Shown here in pieces: positions 24,774 to 34,300 of a stretch of DNA of 64,000 nt. Origin of the DNA: Streptoalloteichus hindustanus (GTDB lineage: Bacteria > Actinomycetota > Actinomycetes > Mycobacteriales > Pseudonocardiaceae); assembly GCF_900129375.1 (NCBI RefSeq), contig NZ_FQVN01000005.1, positions 434,001-498,000 of the forward strand, in the 5' to 3' direction. Both the position numbers and the translations under genes were made by a program. The notes under the pieces are model-generated. The model was not told where the DNA came from. It saw nothing but the letters and a program-made list of their open reading frames with translations, and searched no databases. The stretch's first letter is position 1, and every line of letters begins with the position of its first letter.

Positions 24774-26366
24774 ATGAACCGAAAGAGCACAACGCGGGCC
24801 ACGTTCACGTCGGCCCGGCAGGCGGGTGTCGGGAGCTGGGACGACGTCGTCGTGGGCGCGGGCACCGCCGGTTCGGTGGTCGTCCGGCGGCTGGTGGACG
24901 CCGGGCGGCGGGTGTTGGTGCTGGAGGCCGGCGGCTGGGACGAGCACCCGGCGATCCACGACCCGGCCCGGCTGCTGGAGCTGTGGGAGTCCACTGTGGA
25001 CTGGGGGTACTGGACCGAGCCGCAGCCGGAATGCGTCGGCCGGCGGATGTACTGGCCCCGGGGCAAGGTCGTGGGCGGCTGTAGTTCCATGAACGGGATG
25101 ATTTACGTCCGCGGATGCGCCGCGGACTACGACCACTGGGCCTACCAGGGCTGCTACGGGTGGGACTGGTCCTCCGTGCTGCCCTACTTCCGCCGGGCGG
25201 AGGGACACCCCGTGGACCCCGGGGCGCCGGACGAGAGCCGCGGCCCGCTGCCGGTGGTGCGCAACGTCGACCCGAGCCCGCTCGCCGTCGCCTTCCTGCG
25301 CGCGGCGCAGCAGTGGGGGCTGCCCCTGGTCGACGCCGGCCGGGGAACGGCCTGCGAGGGGGTGAGCCTGACCCGGCGCATGATGCGGGCCGGGCGTCGG
25401 GCCAGCGCGTGGGCGTCCTACGTCGCTCCCGTCGTCGGGCACCCGAACCTCACGGTGGTGACGAACGTGGTGGTTCACCACCTCGTCGTCGAACGCGACC
25501 GCGTGGTCGGTGTCGGCTACAGCGCGGACGGCCAGTTCCACCGCGCCTACGCCGAGGACGAGGTCGTGGTGTGCGCCGGGGTGATCGGCTCGCCGCAGTT
25601 GCTGCTGCTGTCGGGGATCGGCCCGGCCGCGCACCTCGCGCGACTCGGCGTCGCGGTGCGGTTGGACCTGCCGGGTGTGGGGGAGAACCTGCACGACCAC
25701 CTGGTGGTTCCGCTGGTGTGGGCCGCGCGGCAGCCGATCCCGCCGTCCGGCCAGGGCCTGGAGGCGCACCTGTACTGGCGGTCGCACCCCGGCCTGGCGG
25801 TGCCGGACACCCAGCCGGTGCTGATGGGATTTCCCTTCCCGCCACCGGGATGGCCGAGGCCGGAGCAGGGGTTCACCGTGATGGCCGGCCTCGACCGCCC
25901 CCGAAGTCGCGGCCGGCTGTGGTTACGGTCGCCCGATCCGGACGAGCCGCCGGCCCTGGATCCCCGGATCTACACCGAGCCGCACGACCTGGAGGTGATG
26001 GTCGACTCGGTGACGATGGTGCGGGAGATCGTGGGCCAGCCCGCGATGCACGCCTGGCGTGGCCAGGAAATCACCCCCGGCCCCCGCGTGCGGGACCGCG
26101 CGCGGGTGCGGGAGTTCGTCCGGGCGGCGACGTTGTCGTACCACCACCAGGTCGGCACATGCCGGATGGGAATTGACAATCTGGCGGTGGTGGACCCGGA
26201 GTTGCGCGTCCGAGGCGTCGTCGGGTTGCGGGTGGCCGACGCCTCGGTGATGCCGGAGGTCCCGACCGGCAACACGACGGCCCCGGTGGTGATGATCGGC
26301 GAGAAGGCCGCGGACCTGGTTCTGGGCCGCTCGATGCCCCCAGAGCGCGGAGACCCCTCAGCCTAG
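24774..26366 (+). CDS. GMC-family FAD oxidoreductase
   Basis: 530 aa glucose-methanol-choline oxidoreductase. DDVVVGAGTAGSVVVRRLVD binds the FAD ADP moiety, PRGKVVGGCSSMNGM is the second FAD motif, GVIGSPQLLLLSGIGP is GMC signature 2, and SYHHQVGTCRMG with PTGNTTAP give the C-terminal catalytic His/Asn region. It oxidises an alcohol, with FAD as cofactor, in the choline dehydrogenase-like branch. The start is ATG 24774 (or GTG 24771) after GAGGAA. The longer ORF upstream runs through poor sequence. It is monocistronic; substrate unknown. Confidence 0.82.
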   Translation: MNRKSTTRATFTSARQAGVGSWDDVVVGAGTAGSVVVRRLVDAGRRVLVLEAGGWDEHPAIHDPARLLELWESTVDWGYWTEPQPECVGRRMYWPRGKVVGGCSSMNGMIYVRGCAADYDHWAYQGCYGWDWSSVLPYFRRAEGHPVDPGAPDESRGPLPVVRNVDPSPLAVAFLRAAQQWGLPLVDAGRGTACEGVSLTRRMMRAGRRASAWASYVAPVVGHPNLTVVTNVVVHHLVVERDRVVGVGYSADGQFHRAYAEDEVVVCAGVIGSPQLLLLSGIGPAAHLARLGVAVRLDLPGVGENLHDHLVVPLVWAARQPIPPSGQGLEAHLYWRSHPGLAVPDTQPVLMGFPFPPPGWPRPEQGFTVMAGLDRPRSRGRLWLRSPDPDEPPALDPRIYTEPHDLEVMVDSVTMVREIVGQPAMHAWRGQEITPGPRVRDRARVREFVRAATLSYHHQVGTCRMGIDNLAVVDPELRVRGVVGLRVADASVMPEVPTGNTTAPVVMIGEKAADLVLGRSMPPERGDPSA

Positions 26367-26441
26367 GCGCCGCCGCTCGCCGAGGAGCCGACGTCCCGCT
26401 CCCGGCCCGGCGATGCGGCCGTTGCTGGTCTCGGCGCGAGG

Positions 26442-27594
26442 GTGCGTGGCAGGGTGGCCGGTCGTGATCGGAAGAATCGAGTCCCGCGCCCGCCGGTGAG
26501 GCAGTCGCCCGAGCCAGGGACGCTCGGACCCCGGACCACCCTGTTCGACCACGCGCTCCGCCTGCACCGCGAGAACCCGGACTCCCCCTCCCCGACGACG
26601 GCGAGCCGTATCCCGATGCGGTGCAGCACTTCCGGCGACGCCTGCCCGACCGAGATGACCGGCGACGCGTGGGCGTGGAGGGCGCGGCAGTCCTCGACCA
26701 GCACTTCGCCAATCTGTCGGCACATCCCCGTGATCTCGCGAACGCGTTCCACGACGTGGATGTGCCCATCGGGCCCAACGACCACATCAACGCCGCCGCC
26801 TGCCGTGCGGACGCGGACCGGGTCCGCGAGACCGGCCGTTGGCTCGATCGGCACGCCACCGACCGCTGTGCCACCACGATCGGCCTCGCCCTGCTGACCA
26901 CTGTGGACAATGAGGCCGACATTCCGCTGATCCGGACGATCGGCCTGCTGTCGGACCGTTTCGCGCCGCTGACCGCTCGCGCGCTCGAACGCCGGACGGG
27001 CGGAGGGCGGACCCTGATGTGGCTGGCCGAGCGGGTCGCGGGATGGGGACGCGTCCACGTCGTCGAGTCCCGGTGCCGGACGGCCGGTCCGTGAACCGGT
27101 CGTGGCTGCTGCGGCGGTCCTGCGACGGCGACTACCTCAACCGGTACTTCGCCGGCAGGGGCGCCACCGCCGCACACCTGCACGAAGCGATCACGGGAGA
27201 GGACCAGGACCCGGAGCTCGTCGACCACACCGGCTGACTGTTGCTGATCACGAGCGACAGCGAGGGCATGGGATTGACCCTCAAGTCGTATCCACCCGCC
27301 GGTGCGGCGCTGCGGGCGTTCGTGGGGCACGCCGGTCGGTTGGGGCCGTCGCTGATGCGGTACTTCGTGGTCGCCCAGTTGGCCCGCTACCTGACGCGCG
27401 CCGCGGATGACGAACACGGGTGGCCGCCTGGGTGACGCGATCTGGTCCTCGGCGAGTATCTATCCACATTGGACCGCCAGGATTGGGTGGCGCTCGCCCG
27501 CGAGGGGTTGGCGGCGGATGACTGGCGCATGACTCACCTCGCCGAGGAAACGGCGCCACAGCTCGGGTCGCGCGCCTTCGGAGGTTCGGGCTGA
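26442..27594 (+). pseudogene. Decayed gene for an uncharacterised actinobacterial protein
   Basis: One protein can be followed through two frames plus stops: TLFDHALRLHREN (frame A), DDGEPYPDAVQHFRRRL to WGRVHVVESRC (frame B, to the stop at 27094), then SWLLRRSCDGDYLNRYFAG to ELVDHTG, an in-frame TGA at 27235, MGLTLKSYPP to DEHGWPPG, an in-frame TGA at 27433, and GEYLSTLDRQDWVALAREGL to a final stop at 27592-27594. Each piece keeps protein-like composition and GC3 bias, so decay is recent. The intact family is an approximately 350-400 aa actinobacterial protein of unknown function. The number of lesions rules out a sequencing slip alone. Confidence 0.7.
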
Positions 27595-27663
27595 GGTGAA
27601 CCTCTGGTGGTTCTGGGCGGTATGTCTTGATCTCCAGCGGGGTTGAGGTACCAGGCTGGGCGC

Positions 27664-28086
27664 ATGACGACGGAGAAGGACGAGCGGGCGCGCCAGGCGG
27701 ACGTCGAGGCCATCCGGCAGGTGGTCGCCAGGGTGCAGCACGCGCAACGCGACGAACTCGTCGACGAGTTCGTCGGCCTGTTCCGGTCCGACGCGATCTG
27801 GACGACCGGGCACGGCAAGCTCCTCATCGGCCGGGACGCGATCGCGGACTTCACCCGGCAGGTGCTTCCCGGCGGGATGGCCGGGACCACCGTCAGCTTC
27901 GACGTGGTGCACGTGTTGTTCATCCGACCCGATGTCGCCGCGGTCAAGGTGCGCCAGCGGTACGAGCGGCTCGACGGCCAACCGGCCGAGGACGGCGGGG
28001 AGGGAACGCCGTTGTTCGTCATGGCGAAGGAGGACGGGCGGTGGTGGCTGACCGCGTGCCAGAACACGGGAGTGCTCGGTTCGTGA
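27664..28086 (+). CDS. SgcJ/EcaC-like SnoaL-fold protein
   Basis: 140 aa. QADVEAIRQVVARVQHAQRDELVDEFVGLFRSDAIWTTGHGKLLIGRDAIADF is the NTF2/SnoaL-like helical-plus-cone layout of the SgcJ/EcaC family; DGRWWLTACQNT closes the sheet. Members sit in natural-product clusters or stand alone and bind small hydrophobic ligands; catalytic function is unproven for most. ATG 27664 matches family starts (MTTEKDERARQADVEAI). It directly follows the decayed gene and is ended by a hairpin. Confidence 0.75.
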   Translation: MTTEKDERARQADVEAIRQVVARVQHAQRDELVDEFVGLFRSDAIWTTGHGKLLIGRDAIADFTRQVLPGGMAGTTVSFDVVHVLFIRPDVAAVKVRQRYERLDGQPAEDGGEGTPLFVMAKEDGRWWLTACQNTGVLGS

Positions 28087-28147
28087 CCGTCAGGCACGGA
28101 GCACGCGGCGTTCCGCCGTTCTTCCCGCCCCGCTCCTGATGTGCGAT

Positions 28148-28189
28148 ACGGGCTGGGCTCGTCCTCGGCAGAGGGCGAACCCAGCCCGT
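28148..28189. terminator. Hairpin after the SgcJ-like gene
   Basis: ACGGGCTGGG at 28148-28157 pairs with CCCAGCCCGT at 28180-28189. It is the first of three stacked hairpins between the convergent SgcJ-like and thioredoxin genes. Confidence 0.6.
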
Positions 28190-28192
28190 GAG

Positions 28193-28205
28193 GTCCACAG
28201 TGGAC
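28193..28205. repeat. Dispersed palindrome GTCCACAGTGGAC (copy 4)
   Basis: Exact copy between two terminator hairpins in a convergent intergenic region. Confidence 0.6.
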
Positions 28206-28218
28206 TCATGCGGGGAGC

Positions 28219-28285
28219 GGCTGGCCCCGCACCCCGAGTACGGGGCCAGCCGCCGACGCCTTTCCCCACCCCCGTGGGGAAAGGC
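28219..28285. terminator. Two hairpins after the thioredoxin gene
   Basis: Stem GCCTTTCCCCAC 28258-28269 with 28274-28285 (12 bp, 4-nt loop) lies 16 nt past the thioredoxin stop. A second perfect 11-bp stem, GGCTGGCCCCG 28219-28229 with 28241-28251, follows. Together they form a strong bidirectional transcription barrier. Confidence 0.75.
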
Positions 28286-28300
28286 CGTCCGGTGCCCGCG

Positions 28301-28666
28301 TTACCGGGCGGACGACGCGGAGGCCGACGTTCCGGGCTCCAGGTACTCGGCGAGGTACTGCTCGATGACCGACTTGGGCGCGGCGCCCACCCACGAGTCC
28401 CGGGGCTCGCCGTCGGCGTAGACGACGAAGGCCGGGATGGACGACACCTGGTGGTGGGACGCCAGGGCGAACTCCTCGTCCACGTTGACCTTGACCACGT
28501 CCAGCGCCGCGGAGTGCTCGGCGGCCAACTGCTCCATGATCGGGGTCATCATCCGGCACGGGGCGCACCAGGGAGCCCAGAACTGGATGACGACGGGCCG
28601 GTTGGACTTGAGCACGCGGGAGCGGAAGGTCCGCTCGGTGACGCTGTCCACGGGAGTCGTGGCCAT
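28301..28666 (-). CDS. Thioredoxin
   Basis: 121 aa. The redox site is WCAPC at residues 33-37 inside VVIQFWAPWCAPCRMM; the cis-proline is in SSIPAFVVYADG (about residue 78). This is a complete single-domain thioredoxin with a short Ser/Ala-rich C-terminal tail. It reduces protein disulphides in the cytosol together with thioredoxin reductase, which is not here. ATG 28666 follows AAGGAGA at ideal spacing; an in-frame ATG upstream lacks a ribosome site. It is the solo type, not trxA of the chromosomal trxBA pair. Confidence 0.9.
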   Translation of the reverse strand: MATTPVDSVTERTFRSRVLKSNRPVVIQFWAPWCAPCRMMTPIMEQLAAEHSAALDVVKVNVDEEFALASHHQVSSIPAFVVYADGEPRDSWVGAAPKSVIEQYLAEYLEPGTSASASSAR

Positions 28667-28831
28667 GGCGGGATCTCCTTGTCTCTCTGGTTCGTGGCAT
28701 GTGCCCCGGCGTCGGGGCACCGCCGGATCGCCCTGGCGGGAGGGCGGGTGAACGCCGGTGTCGTGACCGCTCCGGCGACCGCCCTCCGCGTCAGGAAGCG
28801 AAGAACGTGTGGGGTGAAGGCCTGGCGGGCC

Positions 28832-30277
28832 TCAGCTCGCGGCCGGCGCGGTGGCGCGGCGGAGCAGCGGGATCGCCACGAGCGCGGCGACGACGTAGAC
28901 GACGGCGGCGGTGCCGAACGCCCACGCGTACCCGTTGACCACCTCGGCGCGCGTCGCGGCGACGGCCATCAACGCGGCCATGCCGACTGTCGGGCCCAAC
29001 TCCATCGCCGTGTTCATCACGCCACCGGCGAGGCCGACCTGGTGCGGGGGCACGTTCGTCGTGGTCAGCACGGCCGTGCCGGAGAAGATGAGGGACGCGC
29101 CGATCGGCAGCAGGACCAGGCCCGGCGCCAGGCCGAGCGGGTAGGAGGAGTCGGGCGCGATCCCGGTGAGCAGGGCGAACCCGCCGGCGCCGACGAGCAG
29201 GCCGGCCACGGTGACCGGGCCCGCGCCGAACCGGCCGACCAGCCGCGCGGCGGCGCTGTTCGAGGCGATCAACGCGACGGCGAACGGGACGAAGCCGCCC
29301 GCGGTCTCCAGCGGCGACCAGTCCCGCACCTGCTGGAGGTAGACCGAGAGCACGAAGGACACCAGACCCGACGCGGCCGCCGCGAGCAGGATGCCGACCA
29401 CGCCCACGAGGCGGCGCGGCTCCACCGCGAACCCGGGCGGGAGCAGCGGGTCGCGCACCCGGCGCTCCACCGCGACGAACGCGGCGAGCAGGACGACGCC
29501 GACGCCGAGCGGGACGAGCACCGTCGTGGAGGACCAGGGGTGGTCGCCGCTGGCGATCAGGCCGTAGCTGCCGACCGAGATGCCGAGCGTGGCGAGCACC
29601 GCGCCCGCCGGGTCGAGGCCAACGACCGAGGACGAGCCCGCCCGCCCCTCCGGGAACATCCCCCTGGTCACGGCCAGCCCGAGGACCGCGACGGCGACCG
29701 GGACGGCGAACATCCACCGCCACGACACCCAGGTCGTGACCACGCCCGAGACGAGGGGGCCCAGCGTCGCGCCGAGCACCGACATGCCGCCCCACGTGGC
29801 CATCGCCCTGCCGAAGGCGGCCGGCGAGGGGAACAGCGCGCGCAGCACCGCCACCGCCGCCGGAGCGGTCAGCGCGGCTCCGATGCCCTGGGTGAAGCGC
29901 ACCGCGACCAGCGCCTCGAAGCCGGGCACGACCGCGGCGGTCGCGGAGGCGAGCCCGAAGACCGCCAGCCCCGCCGCGAACACCCGCCGCCCGCCGAACC
30001 GGTCGGCCAGTCGCCCGCCGAACAGCAGCAGGCCGCTGTAGGGCAGTCCGTACGCGGCCTGGACCAGCACCAGGTCCGCCGAACCGAGCCCGAACTCGCG
30101 GCCGATGTCCGGCAGCGGCACCGAGATCAGGGTGATGGTGAAGATCAGCGAGGCCTGGACGACCGCGAGCACCGCGAAGGCGAGGCCGGTTCGGTGGCGC
30201 GCGTCCGGTCTGGTCGCCGTGCCGGCGTCGGCGGGCCCGGCCCGTTCGGCCAGTCCGTCGTCGGGGATGGTGGTCAT
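28832..30277 (-). CDS. MFS drug exporter, DHA2-like
   Basis: 481 aa with 14 predicted membrane spans. The loop 2-3 motif GGRLADRFGGRRVF and the motif-C-like GGMSVLGATLGPLVSGVVTTW are those of drug:proton antiporters. It would export a small hydrophobic or amphipathic compound using the proton gradient. The ATG follows GAGGAG. It is divergent from the XRE-cupin regulator gene across a 415-bp region with tandem repeats, so that regulator is the likely controller. Confidence 0.85.
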   Translation of the reverse strand: MTTIPDDGLAERAGPADAGTATRPDARHRTGLAFAVLAVVQASLIFTITLISVPLPDIGREFGLGSADLVLVQAAYGLPYSGLLLFGGRLADRFGGRRVFAAGLAVFGLASATAAVVPGFEALVAVRFTQGIGAALTAPAAVAVLRALFPSPAAFGRAMATWGGMSVLGATLGPLVSGVVTTWVSWRWMFAVPVAVAVLGLAVTRGMFPEGRAGSSSVVGLDPAGAVLATLGISVGSYGLIASGDHPWSSTTVLVPLGVGVVLLAAFVAVERRVRDPLLPPGFAVEPRRLVGVVGILLAAAASGLVSFVLSVYLQQVRDWSPLETAGGFVPFAVALIASNSAAARLVGRFGAGPVTVAGLLVGAGGFALLTGIAPDSSYPLGLAPGLVLLPIGASLIFSGTAVLTTTNVPPHQVGLAGGVMNTAMELGPTVGMAALMAVAATRAEVVNGYAWAFGTAAVVYVVAALVAIPLLRRATAPAAS

Positions 30278-30303
30278 GGTGGGGCGCTCCTCGGTCTCGG
30301 GGT

Positions 30304-30354
30304 TTGGTCACAGCGCTTGGTCACAGCGCTTGGTTGGTCACAGCGCTTGGTCAC
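30304..30354. promoter_or_regulatory. Tandem TTGGTCACAGCGC repeats upstream of the MFS gene
   Basis: TTGGTCACAGCGC occurs at 30304-30316, 30317-30329 and 30334-30346, with a partial fourth copy (TTGGTCAC) at 30347-30354. The block starts 27 bp upstream of the MFS start codon, so it lies in the promoter or leader. Direct repeats of this kind are typical of multimeric operator sites; the neighbouring XRE-cupin protein is the natural candidate. Confidence 0.55.
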
Positions 30355-30643
30355 GGGGCACGGTTCTCGGGCAGGCGAGGTCGAGCCCGTGCCCTGGCGG
30401 CGGCCGGACGTGACAGGCCCGAGGTCGTTCGGGGAGGATCGGGTGGTGAGCTAGCGCGGGGGAGCGGGCGTCCTCGTGCTCCTCGTGCGACGCTTGCCGG
30501 CGGCTCGTCGCGGTACGGCGGACACCGCGCACCTGGCGTCGATGTGCCGCCCGGTGCGGCGCTGCCAGCGCTGTGCGGCGTTGCTCCTCGTACGGCTCAT
30601 GACGAACACCTCCGCGACCCAGGCTGCGACCGGCGGTCCGGAT

Positions 30644-30663
30644 ACGGCAATTTTTGTTGCCGT
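30644..30663. promoter_or_regulatory. Dyad ACGGCAA-N6-TTGCCGT before the XRE-cupin gene
   Basis: Seven-bp inverted repeat with a T-rich centre, 30 nt upstream of GTG 30693. It is AT-rich for this DNA and is a plausible autoregulatory site of the XRE-cupin protein. Confidence 0.45.
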
Positions 30664-30692
30664 TTCCGGGACGCCTGGGGTGCGATGGGGCG

Positions 30693-31292
30693 GTGGAGCA
30701 CTCGTCCGCCATCGCCCGAGCCCTGTCCGAGGTCGGCCCCCGCCTGCGCCGCCTGCGCGCCCAACGCGGCGTCAGCCTGGCCGCGCTCGCCGAGGCCACC
30801 GGCATCTCCCGCAGCACCCTGTCCCGCCTGGAGTCCGGCCAGCGCCGCCCCAGCCTGGAGCTGTTGCTCCCGATCTCCCAGGCGCACCAGGTGGCCCTGG
30901 ACGAGCTGGTCGGCGCGCCCGAGGTCGGCGACCCCCGCGTCCGCCTCACCCCGGTGCGGGTGGACGGCAACGCCGTGCTGCCCCTGACCCGCCAACCCGG
31001 CCCGCTCCAGGCGTACAAGATGGTCATCCCGGCCACCCGCAGCACTCCGGAGTCCTGCACGCACGAGGGTTACGAGTGGCTCTACGTCCTCTCCGGACGC
31101 CTGCGGCTGATCCTGGCCGACCGCGACCTGGTCCTGGGCGCGGGCGAGGCCGCCGAGTTCGACACCCGGCTGCCGCACTGGTTCGGCAGCACCGGCGACG
31201 GCCCCGTCGAGCTCCTCAGCCTCTTCGGCCGCCAGGGCGAGCGCATGCACGTGCGCGCGAGACCACGCCCCAGGACCACGTCGGACCGCTGA
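30693..31292 (+). CDS. XRE-family regulator with C-terminal cupin
   Basis: 199 aa. Residues 15-70 hold a lambda-repressor-like helix-turn-helix (RLRRLRAQRGVSLAALAEATGISRSTLSRLESGQRRPSLELLL). Residues 110-190 form a cupin (ESCTHEGYEWLYVLSGRLRLIL, LGAGEAAEFDTRLPHWFG) that probably binds a small effector. GTG 30693 is preceded by GATGGGG. It is divergent from the DHA2 exporter. Proteins of this build usually repress an adjacent exporter or catabolic gene until the ligand binds. Confidence 0.85.
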   Translation: MEHSSAIARALSEVGPRLRRLRAQRGVSLAALAEATGISRSTLSRLESGQRRPSLELLLPISQAHQVALDELVGAPEVGDPRVRLTPVRVDGNAVLPLTRQPGPLQAYKMVIPATRSTPESCTHEGYEWLYVLSGRLRLILADRDLVLGAGEAAEFDTRLPHWFGSTGDGPVELLSLFGRQGERMHVRARPRPRTTSDR

Positions 31293-31367
31293 CCACGCAC
31301 CAGCCCGGCGTTTCGCCTCGTCGCCGGTGTGGTCCCGGTGCCGGAGCCCGCTGACTAACCTGTTTCG

Positions 31368-34300
31368 GTGACCGTGGAGCTGGCCCTGTTGTCGCGAGTG
31401 GCCTACCGGGGCCAGGAGATCAGCGGGACGCGGCTCCGCGGCCTTCTCGCGCTTCTCGCCGACGCCCCGCGCGCGGGCCGCGTCGACGGCCACCTGGTCG
31501 ACGGGCTCTGGCCGGGAGAGCGCCCGGAGAACCCCACCCGGGCGTTGCGGGTGCTCGTCTCCCGGGCGCGGGCGCGGCTCGGGCCGGAGCTCATCGCCCG
31601 CACCCCCACCGGCTACCGCCTCGCGCTGGGGGAGGAGCAGGTGGACGCCTCGGCCGTGCTGCTCAGCGCCGCGGCGAGCGCGCGGCACGCCGGCGTCGGC
31701 GACCACGCGGCGGCGCTGGCCCACGCCGAGGCCGGGCTCGCGCTGTGGGACGGGGCCGAACCCGTCGACGACGGGCTCGACGACCCGCTGTCGGTGTTGC
31801 GCGCGGAACGCGCGTCGACCTACCGCGCCCTGGTGCGCGCTCGCGCCCTGGCCCTGTCGCGGCTGGGCCGGAGCGCGGAGTCGGTGCGAGCGCTGACCGA
31901 GCTGTTCCGCGAGCGTCCCCGGGACGAGGAGATCCTGCTGGAGCTGCTGCGGTCCGAGGCGGCGACACTCGGGTCAGCCGCCGCACTGGCCCGGTACGAG
32001 AGCTACCGCAGGGACCTGCGCGACGACCTCGGAACTGATCCCGGCCCCGAGCTCCAAGCCGTGCACCACCACCTGCTGCGAGCCGAGGCGCCCGTGGTTC
32101 GCCACGGCGTCCAGCACGAGCCCAACGCGCTTCTCGGCCGCGCCAACGACATCGCCGCCGTCACGTCGCTGCTGCGCTCCTCCCGGGTCGTCTCGATCGT
32201 GGGCACCGGAGGTCTGGGGAAGACGCGCCTCGCGCACGCGGTGAGCCGGCAGGTGGACCACCCCGCCGTCCACCTCGTCGCGCTCGACGGGATCACCGCC
32301 GACAGCGACGTCCTCGGCGAGGTCGCGGCCGCGCTGGGCGCCGCCGGTTCCCAGCGCGCCCTGTCCGGTCGCCCCGGGCACGCGCAGGACGACCTGACCG
32401 TCGTCGTGCGGGCCCTCGGTTCCGGGCCGGCCCTGTTGGTGTTGGACAACTGCGAGCACGTGCTCCGCGGTGTCGCCGAGCTGGTGCGGACGGTGATCGC
32501 GAGGACCGGGGACGCGCGGGTGCTCACCACCAGCCGCGCCCCGCTCGGACTGTCCTCGGAGGCGGTGTACCCGCTGCCCGAGTTGGACCTGCCGACCGCG
32601 ATCGCGCTGTTCGGCCACCGCGCGCGGGCGGCTCGCCCCGGTGTCGCCCTTCCCGCCGACGCCGTGGAGTCGTTGTGCCGCAGGCTGGACGGGCTGCCGC
32701 TGGCCGTCGAACTCGCGGCGGCCCGGGTCCGGGCGCTGTCCGTCGCCGAGATCGCCCGTCGCCTGGACGACCGGTTCGCCGTGCTGCGCGGCGGCGCCCG
32801 CGACGCCCCGGCCCGCCACCACACCCTGCGCGCCGTCGTTGACTGGAGCTGGAATCTCCTCGACGCGGAGGGACAGCGAGCGTTGCGCGCGTTGTCGGTC
32901 TTTCCCGGCGGCTTCACAGCCGACGCCGCGCGGCACGTCCTCAGTTACGCAGCCGGTGTCGATGAGGGGGCTGGCGACGGGGCGGACGACACCGTGTCCG
33001 TCCTGGAGCACCTGGTCGACCACTCACTGCTCAAGGTGTCCGACACCGCCTCCGGAGTCCGGTTCCGGATGTTGGAGACCGTGCGGGAGTTCAGCGCGGC
33101 GCACCGGGATTCGGCCGGGGAAGGCCCGCGCACGACCGAAGCCTTCCTCTCCTGGGCGCGCGAGTTCGGCCTGGCGCACCACGACGTGCTCTTCGGACCC
33201 GACCCCTTCCCGTCGGTGGAGCGGATTCGGTCCGAACAGGACAACCTCACCCAGGCGCTCCGATGTGGACTGTCCATCGTGGACGGCGCGACGGTGGCGG
33301 CGACCAGCGCGGTGCTCGTCGGCCTGTGGACCGTCGAGTCCCACTACACCCGGCTGGCCGACCTGGCCGAGCGGACCGCGCGGACCCTCTCGCACTTCCA
33401 CCCCGAACCCGAGTTCGTCGAGGTCACCCGCACCGCGATGACCTTGTGCGCCGCGAACGCCTTTCTGGTCCAGGGGCCGCGCGCGGTGCGCTCCCTGGTC
33501 ACCCTGCGCCGGCTGCCACCCGCGCCGCCGGACACGGTGATCCGGGCCGCTGACCACGTGCTGCGCGCCCTGCCCGCCATCCACGACGTGACATCCCCGG
33601 AGCTCCGCTCCCTGTGCGGGAGCGGGTACCCGCTGCTGGCCGGCCTGGCCCACTCCGTCGCCAGCTACTTCCTGGAGCAGGAAGGCGATCCGGAGTCCGC
33701 GTTGCGGGCCGCCGAGCGGGTGCTGGAGACCGCCGAGCGCCACCAGCTCCCGATGTTGCGCGCGCTGGCCGAGATCCGGGTCGGCATCCTGTGCACGCAG
33801 GTCGGGCGGGGTGAGCGGGCGCGACGGCACCTCCGCTCGGGCCTGGGGGTGCTGGAGGACTTCGGAGCCTGGTCCAACGTGGTCCAGGTCCGGTGGGCGT
33901 TGGCGCTCGCCGACCTGCACGTCGGCGCACTCGACGAGGCCGAGCACTGGGTGGAGCTGACCGGGCTGAACCAGGTGGAGGAGCCGGTCGCCGGCCTGTT
34001 GCCCGACCTCGGGGTGCGCGCCGAGATCGCACTCGCCCGCGGCGAGACCGACACGGGGTTGCGCCTGTGGCGACGGGCCGTGGAACGGGTGCGGACCACC
34101 GAGAGCCAGATCTTCCCCGCCGACGCGCGCGGTGTGCGGCCGTGGAGTCTCCAGGAGCAGGCGGTGGCGGTGGTCGCCCACGCGCGGCACGGGCGACTCG
34201 ACCTCGTCGCGGAGATCGTCCACGACCTGCCGCGCACCCTGTCGGTGATGCTCACCGATCCCGTGGCCGCCCCGACCCCCTACCTCGCGGAACTGCCGAT

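Larger units (their letters stand above)
30278..30692. other. Divergent MFS/XRE intergenic region
   Basis: Besides the tandem repeats and the ACGGCAA/TTGCCGT dyad, the 415 bp show no credible gene. Open frames through it run into coding sequence on the other strand. Confidence 0.5.

Noticed and set aside
27235-27435. In-frame TGA codons read as selenocysteine in the decayed gene
   Set aside because: The same gene also has frameshifts, no cysteine-type motif surrounds the TGAs, and no SECIS-like hairpin is evident; decay is the simpler reading.
28139-30454. 771-aa plus-strand open frame antisense to the MFS gene
   Set aside because: His/Arg/Gln/Asp-rich shadow; the minus strand encodes a clear 14-TM transporter with a ribosome site.
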